Positions 8,513 to 18,043 of a DNA stretch of 64,000 bases are shown in pieces. The notes under the pieces were generated by a model that saw nothing but the letters and a program-made list of their open reading frames with translations, was not told where the DNA came from and made no database searches. Origin of the DNA: Lysobacter silvisoli (GTDB taxonomy: Bacteria; Pseudomonadota; Gammaproteobacteria; Xanthomonadales; Xanthomonadaceae). The position numbers and the translations under genes are program-made. The stretch lies in the NCBI RefSeq assembly GCF_003382365.1, contig NZ_QTSU01000001.1, positions 372,001 to 436,000 on the forward strand. The letters run 5' to 3'. Position 1 is the stretch's first letter, and the number at the start of each line of letters is the position of its first letter.

Positions 8513-8742
8513 CGTCGTTCCCGCGAACGCGGGAACCCAGGGCTTCATCCAGGTTGAAGCAGCGTGCCGGGGCCAACTACGGTGAGCGAACGGGAAACCG
8601 CAGCGCAGCCCATGATCCATTGCTCGCAAAGCCCCCTGAGTCAGGGGGCGCTCGCGCAGCGAGCGGGGGTTTGGAAGAAACGAGCCGGGGCCCGAGATTC
8701 GCGCAACGAATCTTGGGCTTCATGGGCGACGCCCATGAAGGG
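8513..8742. repeat. cluster of short hairpins between beta-propeller and SRP RNA genes
   Basis: No gene is seen. At least five palindromes lie side by side: GTTCCCGCGAACGCGGGAAC (about 8517-8536), CCCCCTGAGTCAGGGGG (8634-8650), GCTCGC-gca-GCGAGC (about 8652-8666), GATTCG-cgcaa-CGAATC (about 8697-8713) and CTTCATGGGC-gac-GCCCATGAAG (8718-8740). The last lies immediately downstream of the minus-strand SRP RNA and may form its 3' boundary, although no T tract follows. Confidence 0.65.
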
Positions 8743-8852
8743 CGGCGGCCCCGCCGGCTGACCTCGGCGCCCGCGTCAGTCGATACCGTTGCTGCCTTCC
8801 GGCCCTGGCGGGGTTTTCGACCTAGCGTCGCGAGGGGCCGACGGGGCCACCA
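8743..8852 (-). ncRNA. ffs: signal recognition particle RNA (4.5S type)
   Basis: On the minus strand the conserved SRP RNA apical core is present: CAGGGCCGGAAGGCAGCAAC (between 8785 and 8806), equivalent to the GGAAG tetraloop region and asymmetric loop that bind the Ffh M domain. The outer arms GGTGGCCCCGTCGG and CCGGCGGGGCCGCC pair across about 105 bases, giving the single long hairpin of small bacterial SRP RNA. With Ffh it targets nascent membrane and secreted proteins. Boundaries are set by the end of pairing and are approximate by a few bases. A dnaX gene next to it is common in proteobacteria. Confidence 0.9.
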
Positions 8853-8905
8853 TGGACTGGCGCCTTGCGGCGCTGACGTACCGCCGAGGCGGGACGATGG
8901 GGATG

Positions 8906-8998
8906 TGGCGGAGAGAGCGGGATTCGAACCCGCGAAGCGGGGTTTAGCCGCTTACACACTTTCCAGGCGTGCTCCTTCAACCACTCGGACACCTCTCC
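8906..8998 (-). tRNA. tRNA-Ser (anticodon GGA)
   Basis: On the minus strand the gene starts GGAGAGGTGTCCGAGTGG, has the T-arm GGTTCGAATCC, a long class II variable arm (about 20 bases) and an encoded CCA (8906-8908). The anticodon loop reads CT-GGA-AA, decoding UCC and UCU. It is the second serine tRNA in the window and is about 93 bases long. Confidence 0.95.
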
Positions 8999-9202
8999 GG
9001 ACCTGACCGATCGCGACATCCGGGCGGTTCAGGGCCGCAAATTCTAGCCGTCGCGGCCTGCCGCCACAAGTCGCCGGCTTGCGGTCGCGGCCGCTGCGAC
9101 CGGGCGTGGCACAATGGAGCGGACCCTGCCGCGACGGCGCCCACCCGGCGCGCGCCGCGGCCGCCGCAGGCCCGCGGCGCTCACCGCAAGCCGAAGGATC
9201 CG

Positions 9203-11065
9203 ATGTCCTACCTCGTCCTCGCCCGCAAATGGCGCCCCAAGCGTTTCGCCGAACTGGTCGGGCAGGAGCACGTGGTCCGCGCGCTCACCAATGCGCTGGA
9301 CTCCGGCCGCGTCCATCACGCCTTCCTGTTCACCGGCACCCGCGGCGTGGGCAAGACCACCATCGCCCGCATCTTCGCCAAGTCGCTGAATTGCGAGCGC
9401 GGCACCTCGGCCGACCCCTGCGGCGAATGCAACGCCTGCCGCGACATCGACGCCGGCCGCTTCATCGACCTGCTCGAGATCGACGCGGCCAGCAACACCG
9501 GCGTGGACGACGTGCGCGAGGTGATCGACAACGCCCAGTACATGCCCAGCCGCGGCCGGGTCAAGGTCTACCTGATCGACGAAGTGCACATGCTGTCCAA
9601 GTCGGCTTTCAACGCGTTGTTGAAGACGCTGGAAGAGCCGCCGGGGCACGTGAAATTCCTGCTCGCCACCACCGACCCGCAGAAGCTGCCGGTGACGGTG
9701 TTGTCGCGCTGCCTGCAGTTCAACCTCAAGCGCCTGGACGAGGCGCAGATCGCCGGCCAGATCGGCCGCATCCTCGAGGCCGAGGGCATCGCCAGCGAGC
9801 CCGGCGCGATCCGCCAGCTCAGCAAGGCCGCCGACGGCAGCCTGCGCGACGGCCTGTCGCTGCTGGACCAGGCCATCGCCTACACCGGCGGCCAGCTCGG
9901 CGACGCCGCGGTGGCGGCCATGCTGGGCACGGTGGACCGCACTCGCGTGGGCGCGCTGCTGCAGGCGCTGGCCGACGGCGACGGCGCGCGGCTGCTGGCC
10001 GAGGTCGCGGCGCTGTCGGAGTTCTCGCCCGACTGGGGCGGCGTGCTCGACACCCTGGCCGAGGCCCTGCACCGCGTGCAGGTGCGCCAACTGGTGCCCG
10101 ATGCGGCGCTGGAGGCCGACGGCGTCGAGGTCGACGCGCTGGCCGCCGCGCTGCGGCCCGAGCTGGTGCAGCTGTGGTACCAGATGGCGCTCAACGGCCG
10201 CCGAGATCTGCCGCTGGCGCCGAGCCCGCGCGCGGGTTTCGAAATGAGCGTGCTGCGCATGCTGGCGTTCCGCCCGGCCGGCGGCGACGACGGCCGTGGT
10301 GCGGTGCCCGGCGGCGCCGGTGCGGGCGAGTCCACGCGCGGCTCGGCCGCCGCCGCGGCGGCCGCGGCACTGGCCGAACCCGGGTCGCGCTCGGCGCCCG
10401 CGCGCATGGACCTGCCGCGCGCCGAAGCGCCGCGGGTTGAAGCCCCTCGCGTTGAAGCGCCCCGCCAGGAATACGTACGCCAGGAAGCTCCCCAGGAGCC
10501 CGCACGTCAGGCCGCGCCCCGCCCGGAACCACGCGACGACGCCCCGCCGTGGCCGCGGCCCGAACCCGCCGCACCGCCGCCGCGTCCTGCGCCCGAACCC
10601 GAGCGCGCCGCCGCGCCGCCGGTGCGCGAAACCGCACCGCCCGCCGCGCCGCGCGCCCATCACCCCGTGGGCGGCATCGCCGATGCCGACGCCTGGCACG
10701 ACCTGGTCGCCGGCAGCGGCCTGCGCGGCCCGGCCCGGCTGTTGGCCGAGCACGCCGGTTTCATCGGCTACGGCGAGGGCGTGCTGCGCCTGTCGCTGCC
10801 GGCCGACGACGACCACCTGCGCGCCCCGGCGCTGATCAAGATGGTCGCCGACGCGCTGGCGCCGCGCCTGGGCGAGGCGCCGCAGATCCGCTTCGAAGCG
10901 GCGCAGTCCGGCGAGTCCATGCGTGAGCGCAACGAGCGCGCGCGCGACCAGCGCCAGGCCTCGGCCGAGGACGCGTTCATGAACGACCCCGACGTGCAGC
11001 GGCTGATCTCCCAGCACGGCGCCCGCGTGGTGCCCGATTCCATCCGCCCCTACGACGAGGCTTGA
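9203..11065 (+). CDS. dnaX: DNA polymerase III subunit tau
   Basis: The 620-residue product is the clamp-loader ATPase that also tethers core polymerases and DnaB. Visible in order are Walker [10 protein letters not shown] (45-53), a zinc module C64, C73, C76, C79, Walker B LIDE (124-127) and an SRC motif near residue 170. After about residue 370 there is a low-complexity Ala/Pro/Glu linker with short tandem phrases ([16 protein letters not shown]) and finally the conserved tau C-terminal domain that binds the alpha subunit. I see no A-rich slippery heptamer, so a shorter gamma form made by E. coli-style frameshifting is not evident. ybaB and recR follow, the classic dnaX-ybaB-recR order. Confidence 0.95.
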   Translation: MSYLVLARKWRPKRFAELVGQEHVVRALTNALDSGRVHHAFLFTGTRGVGKTTIARIFAKSLNCERGTSADPCGECNACRDIDAGRFIDLLEIDAASNTGVDDVREVIDNAQYMPSRGRVKVYLIDEVHMLSKSAFNALLKTLEEPPGHVKFLLATTDPQKLPVTVLSRCLQFNLKRLDEAQIAGQIGRILEAEGIASEPGAIRQLSKAADGSLRDGLSLLDQAIAYTGGQLGDAAVAAMLGTVDRTRVGALLQALADGDGARLLAEVAALSEFSPDWGGVLDTLAEALHRVQVRQLVPDAALEADGVEVDALAAALRPELVQLWYQMALNGRRDLPLAPSPRAGFEMSVLRMLAFRPAGGDDGRGAVPGGAGAGESTRGSAAAAAAAALAEPGSRSAPARMDLPRAEAPRVEAPRVEAPRQEYVRQEAPQEPARQAAPRPEPRDDAPPWPRPEPAAPPPRPAPEPERAAAPPVRETAPPAAPRAHHPVGGIADADAWHDLVAGSGLRGPARLLAEHAGFIGYGEGVLRLSLPADDDHLRAPALIKMVADALAPRLGEAPQIRFEAAQSGESMRERNERARDQRQASAEDAFMNDPDVQRLISQHGARVVPDSIRPYDEA

Positions 11066-11150
11066 GGATCGCCCCAGGCGTCCGCATTCCTACCGTTATG
11101 CCGCCGCTTGCGGGCGGCCACCGACCCACCTCAGACACAGGCAGACCACC

Positions 11151-11471
11151 ATGCGCGGCAACATCGCCCAACTCATGCAACAGGCGCAGAAGATGCAGGA
11201 AAACGTGCAGCGCGCCCAGGAAGAACTGGCCAAGATCGAAGTCGTCGGCAACGCCGGCGGCGGCATGGTCAACGTGACCCTCACCGGCCGCATGGAATGC
11301 CGCAAGGTGCGCATCGACCCCAGCGTGATCGCCGACCCGGAAATGGCCGAGGATCTGGTCGCGGCCGCGTTCAACGACGCGGTCAACAAGATCAACGCCG
11401 AGTCGCAGGCGCGCATGTCCGCCGCCACCGCCGGCATGCCGATGCCGCCGGGCATGAAGCTGCCGTTCTGA
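11151..11471 (+). CDS. ybaB: YbaB/EbfC nucleoid-associated protein
   Basis: This 106-residue protein is the small dimeric DNA-binding protein usually found between dnaX and recR. The family pattern is clear: an N-terminal coiled segment ([19 protein letters not shown]), a central strand region [16 protein letters not shown], then [26 protein letters not shown] and a Met/Pro-rich tail [11 protein letters not shown]. It binds DNA with little sequence specificity in studied homologues and is linked to nucleoid organisation and recombination. It is 85 bp after dnaX and 13 bp before the next small gene. Confidence 0.94.
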   Translation: MRGNIAQLMQQAQKMQENVQRAQEELAKIEVVGNAGGGMVNVTLTGRMECRKVRIDPSVIADPEMAEDLVAAAFNDAVNKINAESQARMSAATAGMPMPPGMKLPF

Positions 11472-11484
11472 GCGGAGCCGCACG

Positions 11485-11718
11485 ATGATTCCGCATTTGG
11501 GCTACGTCGCCGTCGCCGTGATCGCCGCGGTGTTCGGCCTGGACCTGTACGCCACCTGGGCGATCTGGCGCGAGCCGGACCTGACCGGCGCGCAGAAGGG
11601 CGTGCAGTCGGCGCTGGTGTGGCTGCTGCCGCTGCTGGGCGCGATCCTGTGCATCAACGTGGTGCGCGCGATGAACCGCGAGCCTGCGCCGCGCAGCAAC
11701 TTCACCACGTCCGAGTGA
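11485..11718 (+). CDS. small inner-membrane protein (two segments)
   Basis: This 77-residue protein has two predicted membrane helices (about residues 5-24 and 41-60) separated by a short polar loop with a Trp-Arg-Glu-Pro-Asp cluster, and a polar C-terminal tail. I recognise no named family. It is inserted between ybaB and recR, 13 bp after the former and 25 bp before the latter, so it is probably co-transcribed with them. Its start ATG follows GCGGAG. Function unknown. Confidence 0.7.
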   Translation: MIPHLGYVAVAVIAAVFGLDLYATWAIWREPDLTGAQKGVQSALVWLLPLLGAILCINVVRAMNREPAPRSNFTTSE

Positions 11719-11743
11719 GCGCGGCCGCCGGGTCCGCCGCCGC

Positions 11744-12343
11744 ATGAGCAGCGCCTTGCTGGAACAGCTGATCGAGGCCTTCCGGGTGTTGCCCGGCGTG
11801 GGCCAGAAATCGGCGCAGCGCATGGCCTACCACGTGCTCGAACGCGAGCGCGCGGGCGGCCAGCGCCTGTCCGCGGCCTTGGCCGAGGCGATCGAGCGAG
11901 TGGGCCACTGCGCGCGTTGCCGCGATTTCAGCGAAACCGACGTCTGCGCCACCTGCGCCAGCGCCGCGCGCGATGCGCACCTGCTGTGCGCGGTGGAGTC
12001 GCCGGCCGACCGCCTGGCGATCGAACAGGCCACCGGCTACCGCGGCCTGTACTTCGTGCTGCAGGGCCGGCTGAGCCCGCTGGACGGCATCGGCCCGCGC
12101 GAGCTGGGCCTGGACACGCTGGCCGCGCGCCTGGCCGAAGGCGAGGTGCAGGAACTGATCATCGCCACCAACCCCACCGTCGAAGGCGAGGCCACCGCGC
12201 ACTACCTGGCGCAGCTGGCGCGCCAGCACGGCGTGCGCCCCAGCCGCCTGGCCCACGGCGTGCCGCTGGGCGGCGAGCTGGAGTACGTCGACCGCGGCAC
12301 TTTGTCGCATGCCTTCGGCAGCCGCAGCGAAATGGGCCCCTGA
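11744..12343 (+). CDS. recR: recombination mediator RecR
   Basis: RecR (199 residues) works with RecO (encoded at 43.8 kb here) to load RecA at single-strand gaps. The N-terminal helix-hairpin-helix ([13 protein letters not shown], 16-28) is followed by a zinc finger C56, C59, C68, C71 and a Toprim domain containing [12 protein letters not shown] and [18 protein letters not shown]. Length and layout are normal. It ends the dnaX-ybaB-recR operon. Confidence 0.96.
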   Translation: MSSALLEQLIEAFRVLPGVGQKSAQRMAYHVLERERAGGQRLSAALAEAIERVGHCARCRDFSETDVCATCASAARDAHLLCAVESPADRLAIEQATGYRGLYFVLQGRLSPLDGIGPRELGLDTLAARLAEGEVQELIIATNPTVEGEATAHYLAQLARQHGVRPSRLAHGVPLGGELEYVDRGTLSHAFGSRSEMGP

Positions 12344-12390
12344 GGCCGAACCTCAACAAACCTCAAGTCGGCTGCGCGTAGCGCCGATCC

Positions 12391-12546
12391 GTCATCCCCG
12401 CGAAGGCGGGGGTGAGAGGATGCGTTTGCGAGCCACTGGCTCGCGCATCCACGAACGCCCGAGCGCTATGCGCTCGGGCCGGGGCGCCGCACACTGCGGC
12501 CAAGCAATACTCGATGAGACCGGGCTCCGCCTCCGCTGGGACGACC
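12391..12546. repeat. degenerate GTCATCCC-type inverted repeat
   Basis: The left arm begins CGTCATCCCCGCGAAGGCGG (12391 on) and the right arm ends with CTCCGCCTCCGCTGGGACGA (to about 12543); they pair imperfectly. The interior holds two more hairpins, GGATGCG...CGCATCC (12417-12452) and CCCGAGCGctatGCGCTCGGG (about 12460-12480). It appears to be a decayed or composite member of the inverted-repeat family seen at 2304, 8391, 48689 and 55636, lying between recR and the HIT gene. Confidence 0.6.
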
Positions 12547-12588
12547 AGCAAAGCTAAACTCCCCGCAGCCCTTACGGAGTTCCACCCT

Positions 12589-12939
12589 ATGGACCCCACC
12601 ATCTTCGGCAAGATCATCCGCCGCGAAATCCCCGCCGACATCGTCTACGAAGACGAGCACCTGATCGCCTTCCGCGACATCGCTCCGCAGGCGCCGGTGC
12701 ATGTGCTGTTCGTGCCCAAGGTGCACGTGCCCACCCTCAACGACCTGCAGCCCGACCAGGCCGAGGTCGTCGGCCGCCTGGCCCAGGCCGCCGCGGCCTA
12801 CGCCAAGCGCGAAGGCTTCGCCGAGGACGGCTACCGCATCGTCATGAACTGCAACGGTCATGGCGGGCAGACGGTATTCCAGATCCACCTGCATTTGCTG
12901 GCCGGCGCGCAGTTGGGCCGGTTCGGGACGCCGCATTGA
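12589..12939 (+). CDS. HIT-domain nucleotide-binding protein (HinT-like)
   Basis: This 116-residue protein belongs to the histidine-triad superfamily, whose HinT members hydrolyse aminoacyl- or purine-nucleoside phosphoramidates. The N-terminus MDPTIFGKIIRREIPADIVY and the APVHVLFVPKVHVPTL segment are characteristic. The active-site motif HxHxHxx reads Q98-I-H100-L-H102-L-L, so the first histidine is glutamine while the nucleophilic middle histidine is kept. The gene is followed by a long repeat region, not by another gene. An ATG start at 12589 follows TACGGAG. Confidence 0.9.
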   Translation: MDPTIFGKIIRREIPADIVYEDEHLIAFRDIAPQAPVHVLFVPKVHVPTLNDLQPDQAEVVGRLAQAAAAYAKREGFAEDGYRIVMNCNGHGGQTVFQIHLHLLAGAQLGRFGTPH

Positions 12940-13000
12940 GGCGGTAGAGTCCGCGGCGAGTTGACGGTCGCAATAGCTGTTGCTGTTGCTACTCAGCGCC

Positions 13001-13356
13001 AACACCGAACTCGCCAATCAATAGCAGACCCGGAGGGCGGCGCACAGGATGTGCGCCGTTTTTCGCTGGCACAGGGATGTGCCATCGAAAAATCCCGGCG
13101 ACCGCTCCGATCTCGCAAGGGAGCTCTGGCGAAGCGTTTTTCTTTGGTTACTTTCTTTTGACGCCTATCAAAAGAAAGTGACCCGGCCGCTTGCGGACGG
13201 AAGCTGTTGCTGTTGCTGCTAACAACAACAGCAAAGGCAAATCCCCCTCGATCCCCCTTTGTCAAAGGGGGAAGACAAGCAAAGGCGGAAGCACAGAGAG
13301 AACGAGGGTTGCGACGTAGCTGCGGATTCGCGGTCGCAGCTTGCGCAGCTCCTACG
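13001..13356 (-). repeat. long intergenic mosaic repeat, copy 1 (inverted)
   Basis: No gene is supported here. Read on the minus strand, this is a shorter, reversed relative of the elements at 32711, 44507 and 50242. In order it holds: a GTAGGAGCTGCGCAAGCTGC module, a purine-run module shared with copy 4, a CAACAGCAACAGCTTCC module, hairpin H1 (ACTTTCTTTTGA/TCAAAAGAAAGT, 13150-13179), hairpin H2 (TTTTTCG/CGAAAAA with inner GGCACA/TGTGCC, 13059-13092), hairpin H3 (GGCGCAC/GTGCGCC, 13039-13057) and the GAGTTCGG end. The terminal CCCTCACCC module of the other copies is missing. Open frames inside encode low-complexity peptides repeated among copies and are judged non-coding. Confidence 0.85.
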
Positions 13357-13414
13357 CCGAGGCGAGCGTAGCCATCGTCGCCGCTGCAGGTTCGCGGCAA
13401 CGGCGTGCGGCAAC

Positions 13415-13444
13415 GAAAAACGCCCGGGGAGACCGGGCGTTTTC
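13415..13444 (-). terminator. Rho-independent terminator of the slp-family gene
   Basis: A GC-rich stem (GCCCGG with CCGGGC, arms about 13421-13426 and 13433-13438) is flanked by A5 on the left and T4 on the right, so it can act in both directions. On the minus strand it follows the Slp-like lipoprotein gene stop at 13471 by about 27 bases and closes that operon. Confidence 0.8.
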
Positions 13445-13470
13445 GTATGCGTCGTTACGCGCAGGCCGGC

Positions 13471-13971
13471 TTACCACCAGCCCCACCACGGCCACGGCGC
13501 CGGGCGCGTCATCACCACGTCCACCTGCTCGCGTACCGGCCACAGATAGACCACGTCGGCGTCGACCAGCGGGAAGCGGTAGTCGTACTGGCCGATGCGG
13601 CGGTTCTCGTAACCGGCGATGCGGCCGGTGAAGGTGACCTCGCGGTTTTTCTCGAACAGCGCCGGATCGTAGAAGCCCGTGCGGCAGGCCAGGAAGCGGC
13701 CGCCCACGTCGTCGCTGGCCCAGTAGGGACGGCCGCTGCCGCCCAGCCGGGTCGAGATCATCACGAAGCAGGTGCGGTTGGACTGCGGTTCGACCTCGAC
13801 CACGCGGCCGCCCCAGCGCACCACCGCGCCGGTGCTGTCGTTGGCCGTGGCCTGGGCCGGGGTGATCGGATTGAATGCGCCCTGCAGCGGTTGCGGCTGG
13901 GTGGCGCAGGCGGCCAGCAGGCCGACGCTCGCGGCCAGCAGGACCAGGCGGGGGGCAAGACGGATGTTCAT
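13471..13971 (-). CDS. Slp-family outer-membrane lipoprotein
   Basis: This 166-residue protein has a lipoprotein signal peptide with lipobox LLAAC (Cys22). The mature part shows the Slp-family pattern: a Pro-rich opening (QGAFNPITPAQATANDSTG), then VRWGGRVVEVEPQSNRTCFV, and LVDADVVYLWP near the end, with an unusual Trp-rich C-terminus (PWPWWGWW). Slp is a starvation- or stress-inducible outer-membrane lipoprotein in E. coli whose precise role is unclear. The ATG overlaps the stop of the transglutaminase-like gene (13968-13971), making it the last gene of the MoxR-DUF58-transglutaminase operon. Confidence 0.85.
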   Translation of the reverse strand: MNIRLAPRLVLLAASVGLLAACATQPQPLQGAFNPITPAQATANDSTGAVVRWGGRVVEVEPQSNRTCFVMISTRLGGSGRPYWASDDVGGRFLACRTGFYDPALFEKNREVTFTGRIAGYENRRIGQYDYRFPLVDADVVYLWPVREQVDVVMTRPAPWPWWGWW

Positions 13972-15950
13972 CGGCCTTCTCCATTAGGGCCCGGGCGGTG
14001 CGCGCGCAGCGCCCTGATCAGTTCGCGCTTGTCACGGGCGTCGCGCCGCCCGGTTTCGGCAACAGCGTACCGCCAATCGGCGAAACGTTGGCTGAGCGCC
14101 GACAGCGCCGGGCCCAGGTCCGGGCGGCGCGCGGCCACCCGCTGCGCCCAGTGCCCGGCCGGCTCGTGCGGTTCGCGTTCCAGCCCCAGCCGGCGGTAGC
14201 GCCGGCCCAGTGCGTGCCAGGCGCGCAGCACCGGATCGCGCTCGCGTTCGCCGCGGCTGCTCAGCCAGACCATCCACAGCAGGGTCAGGCCGGCCGCCAC
14301 ACCGAACAACGCTACCAGCCGGCCGGTGTCCAGTTTGTCTACGCCCAGCGGCCGCAGCAGGGTCTGCTGGCGGTTGGCGTCGAAGCCCAGGACGAAGTCG
14401 TTCCAGCCGCGCCGGGCCCAGTCGCCCAGGTCGAAGATCGGGGTCGCGCCCAGGCCGCCGAACAGCGCCGCGCCGGGGGCGCGATCGGCCAGGGTGTCGT
14501 AGACGCGCTCGGGCGCGACCGCGGCGGTGGGGTCCACGCGCACCCAGCCGCGCTGCGGCAGCCAGACCTCGGCCCAGGCATGGGCGTCGGAACGGCGCAC
14601 CAGCCAGTAGTCGCCGATCGGGTTGCGGTAGCCGCCGGCATAACCGGTGACCACGCGCGCGGGAATGCCGGCGCCGCGCATCAGCACCACGAAGGCGGAG
14701 CTGAAGTGTTCGCAGTAGCCGGCCTTGTAGTCGAACAGGAATTCGTCGACGGCGTGGCGGCCGGGCAGGGGGGTGTCCAGGGTGTAGGCAAACTCGCGGC
14801 GCACCCAGCCCAGCGCGCGCTGGACGATCGCGGCGTCGTTGCTGCCGGCCTCGCTGCGCCAGCGCTGGGCCAAGGCCAGGGTGCGCGGGTTGTAGCCGGC
14901 GGGCAGCTCCAGCGCGGCGTCGCGCATCACCCGCGGCAGTTGCGCCTGGTAGCGCGCCGGCGGCGCCGAGCGCATGCGCCAACGGGTCAGCGCGGTCAGC
15001 GGCTTGGCCACGTACAGGCCGTGGTCGATCGACATGCGCGCATCGCGCGGCGCGCGCGTGGGCAGGTCCAGCGCGACCAACTGGCGGCCGTCGGTGGCTT
15101 CCAGTTCGATCTCGTAATCCCAGGCGGCCGCCGCGGGCTCGACTTCGGCCGCGGGCAGGCCGCGGTACCAGCGCGTCTGGGTCCATTCGCGGCCGTCGAA
15201 ATCCCACAGCACCGGGCCGCGCCAATACATCTGCGGCGGCAGCGGTGCGGGGCCGTTAAAACGCACGCGCAGCGCGGGCGTTTCGTCGTTCATCAGTTCG
15301 GCCCAGCCGCCCGGGGTCATGCTGCCGGACAGGCCGGGGCGGCTGACCGCGCGATCGGGCACGCCCCACAGCGGCGTGCCCAGGCGCGGGAACAACCAGA
15401 ACACTGCCAGTGCCAGCGGCAAGCCGATTCCGACCAGGCGCAGGATCGTCAGCAATCGCCGGGCGTGGCTTTCGTTGCGTTCGCGCTCGCCGGATTCGAA
15501 TTCGGCCAGCCGCTGCAGCGTGGCCAGCGACAGCAGCGCGCCGATCAGGCCCAGGGTCAACGACAACGGCCCCTGATCGAGCAGGAAGGTGCCGAACGGC
15601 GCGAACAGGGCGAAGCCGATCAGGCTGCGCGCGTCGCGCAGGCTCGCGGTTTCGGCCGGCTTGATCGCCAGCATGGCCGCGAGCAGCGCGCAGCCGGTAT
15701 CGCGGCCCAGGCCGAAGCGCATCTGCACCAGCACCGTGCCGATCAGCAGCAGCGCCAGCAGCAAACGCACGAAACCGTTGAGCGGGCGCCGCCACGACAA
15801 GGCCGCGATGACCACGCCGCAGGCGGCGATCAATACGGCCATGCCCGGTTGCAGTTGCAGCAGCAGCGGCAGCAGGCAGGTGGCCGCGGCCAGCAGGGTC
15901 CAACGCCGGCTGCTGGCGTCCAGGGCGGGCGAGGACGCGCGCTTAGCCAT
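13968..15950 (-). CDS. membrane transglutaminase-like protein (DUF3488/TgpA type)
   Basis: This 660-residue inner-membrane protein has several N-terminal hydrophobic helices (within the first about 180 residues), a large extracytoplasmic region, a papain-like transglutaminase core, and a further membrane helix near residue 560 followed by a cytoplasmic DUF4129-like tail. The catalytic triad is visible: Cys413 (KAGYCEHFSSAFVVLMR), His457 (SDAHAWAEVW) and Asp473 (WVRVDPTAAV). TgpA of Pseudomonas is an essential periplasmic transglutaminase of this layout; the natural substrate is not settled. The ATG at 15950 is chosen because it overlaps the DUF58 stop by 8 bases and gives the usual family start. 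It sits in the widespread MoxR-DUF58-TgpA cassette. Confidence 0.9.
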   Translation of the reverse strand: MAKRASSPALDASSRRWTLLAAATCLLPLLLQLQPGMAVLIAACGVVIAALSWRRPLNGFVRLLLALLLIGTVLVQMRFGLGRDTGCALLAAMLAIKPAETASLRDARSLIGFALFAPFGTFLLDQGPLSLTLGLIGALLSLATLQRLAEFESGERERNESHARRLLTILRLVGIGLPLALAVFWLFPRLGTPLWGVPDRAVSRPGLSGSMTPGGWAELMNDETPALRVRFNGPAPLPPQMYWRGPVLWDFDGREWTQTRWYRGLPAAEVEPAAAAWDYEIELEATDGRQLVALDLPTRAPRDARMSIDHGLYVAKPLTALTRWRMRSAPPARYQAQLPRVMRDAALELPAGYNPRTLALAQRWRSEAGSNDAAIVQRALGWVRREFAYTLDTPLPGRHAVDEFLFDYKAGYCEHFSSAFVVLMRGAGIPARVVTGYAGGYRNPIGDYWLVRRSDAHAWAEVWLPQRGWVRVDPTAAVAPERVYDTLADRAPGAALFGGLGATPIFDLGDWARRGWNDFVLGFDANRQQTLLRPLGVDKLDTGRLVALFGVAAGLTLLWMVWLSSRGERERDPVLRAWHALGRRYRRLGLEREPHEPAGHWAQRVAARRPDLGPALSALSQRFADWRYAVAETGRRDARDKRELIRALRAHRPGPNGEGR

Positions 15951-16905
15951 GCGGCAATAGCGCCAGCGCGCGCAGGCAGGCGTGGCGGTGCTGCGCACCG
16001 CTGCCGGGGCCCAGTTCGGGCTGGCCGGGCAGGCGCAGGCGATAGCGGCGCCCGTCGCGTTCGGCTTCGTCGACCCAGCGCGCCAGGCGGGCGATGCGCG
16101 ACTCGTAAGCCATCGCCGGCAACTGGCCCCAGTCCAGCACCACGTCGGCGCCCAAGGGCTGTTCGTACTCGCGCACCAGCAGGGCGTCGCGTCGCGCCGA
16201 GGGTTTCCACGCGATCGCGCGCCGCGCGTCGCCGGGGCGGTAGGCGCGCAGGTGGTGCACGTCGTCGCCGCTGGGGTGCAGGCGGCTCAACACCTGATCG
16301 CCGCTGCCGGCCGGCAAGGGCGGCCCGTGCGCTTCCGGCGCGGGATACACCAGCAGCGGCGCGTCGGCCCAGACGTAGCCCCAGGCGCGCGCCAGGCCCA
16401 GCGGCCGCGTGGTCGACACGCGCAGGCGCGGCAGCTCGAACCAGCCGCGGCGCTGGGTGGCGAAGGACAGTTCGGCCTGGCCGCTGCCGCCGTCCAGGTC
16501 CAGACGCGCATCGGCGTCGGAGTCGCCGTCGTCGTCCACGCGCAAACCGCGGCGCGCGCGCTCGGGGCCGGCCTTGGCGTGCACGCGCACCTGCAGCGGC
16601 TGGCCCGCGGCCACGGGTTCGGCATCCAGCGCGACCACGCTCAGCCCGGTGAGCTGCATCTGCGCCGCGATCAGGCTGGCCAGGCCGGCGCCGGCGAGCA
16701 GCAGCGCCAGCAGCAGCGCGGGGTTGTTGTTGTAGTTCAGCGCGCCCATCAGCATCGCGCACAGCAGCACCGCGAAGAACAGGCCGAAGCGCGTGGGCAG
16801 CACGTAGACGCGGCCGCGATGCAGCAGCGCGGGCAGGGCTTCGGGATCGCGCGGACGTGCGAACTTGCGCAGCCGTGCGCGCAGCCCGGACCACGGAGCG
16901 GCCAT
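15943..16905 (-). CDS. DUF58 domain protein
   Basis: This 320-residue protein has two close membrane segments (about 38-77) after a basic N-terminus, and a C-terminal DUF58 domain with its diagnostic stretch GDDVHHLRAYRPGDARRAIAW, where Asp and Arg residues are conserved. DUF58 proteins resemble von Willebrand factor A domains and are partners of MoxR AAA+ ATPases; the pair is thought to remodel or assemble other proteins. It begins 5 bases after the MoxR stop and overlaps the transglutaminase-like gene, so the three are surely co-expressed. The start at 16905 is the only one that fits the spacing. Confidence 0.88.
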   Translation of the reverse strand: MAAPWSGLRARLRKFARPRDPEALPALLHRGRVYVLPTRFGLFFAVLLCAMLMGALNYNNNPALLLALLLAGAGLASLIAAQMQLTGLSVVALDAEPVAAGQPLQVRVHAKAGPERARRGLRVDDDGDSDADARLDLDGGSGQAELSFATQRRGWFELPRLRVSTTRPLGLARAWGYVWADAPLLVYPAPEAHGPPLPAGSGDQVLSRLHPSGDDVHHLRAYRPGDARRAIAWKPSARRDALLVREYEQPLGADVVLDWGQLPAMAYESRIARLARWVDEAERDGRRYRLRLPGQPELGPGSGAQHRHACLRALALLPHG

Positions 16906-16910
16906 GGCGC

Positions 16911-17864
<954 letters not shown>

Positions 17865-18043
17865 CGTGCGAATCTCCTGGGGGTGGGAACACCGGACAGC
17901 GCGCCGTGGAGCGCGGCTGCGGTGGAGCGGAGCTGATCGGGCGTGGTCCGCATCGGTCGGTCAGAGTGTAGCGAGGTCGCGAGTCGATGCGGGACGGCGT
18001 GGTGCAGGACGGCGTAGTGCGGCACGAAAATCGCGAGCACGCG

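Noticed and set aside
9044-11017. Minus-strand open frame of 657 codons opposite dnaX
   Set aside because: Mirror of dnaX codon use, no start signal, and it runs nearly into the tRNA-Ser region.
12993-13413. Short open frames in the mosaic repeats encoding peptides such as KVTKEKR and FRPQAAGSLSF
   Set aside because: The same peptides appear at each repeat copy in several frames with no consistent start or ribosome site; they come from the repeat DNA, not from selection for protein.
13875-16652. Plus-strand open frame of more than 900 codons over the transglutaminase and DUF58 genes
   Set aside because: Its product is Arg/Gln/Ala-rich without domains and lies opposite three well-supported genes; long antisense frames are expected at this GC content.
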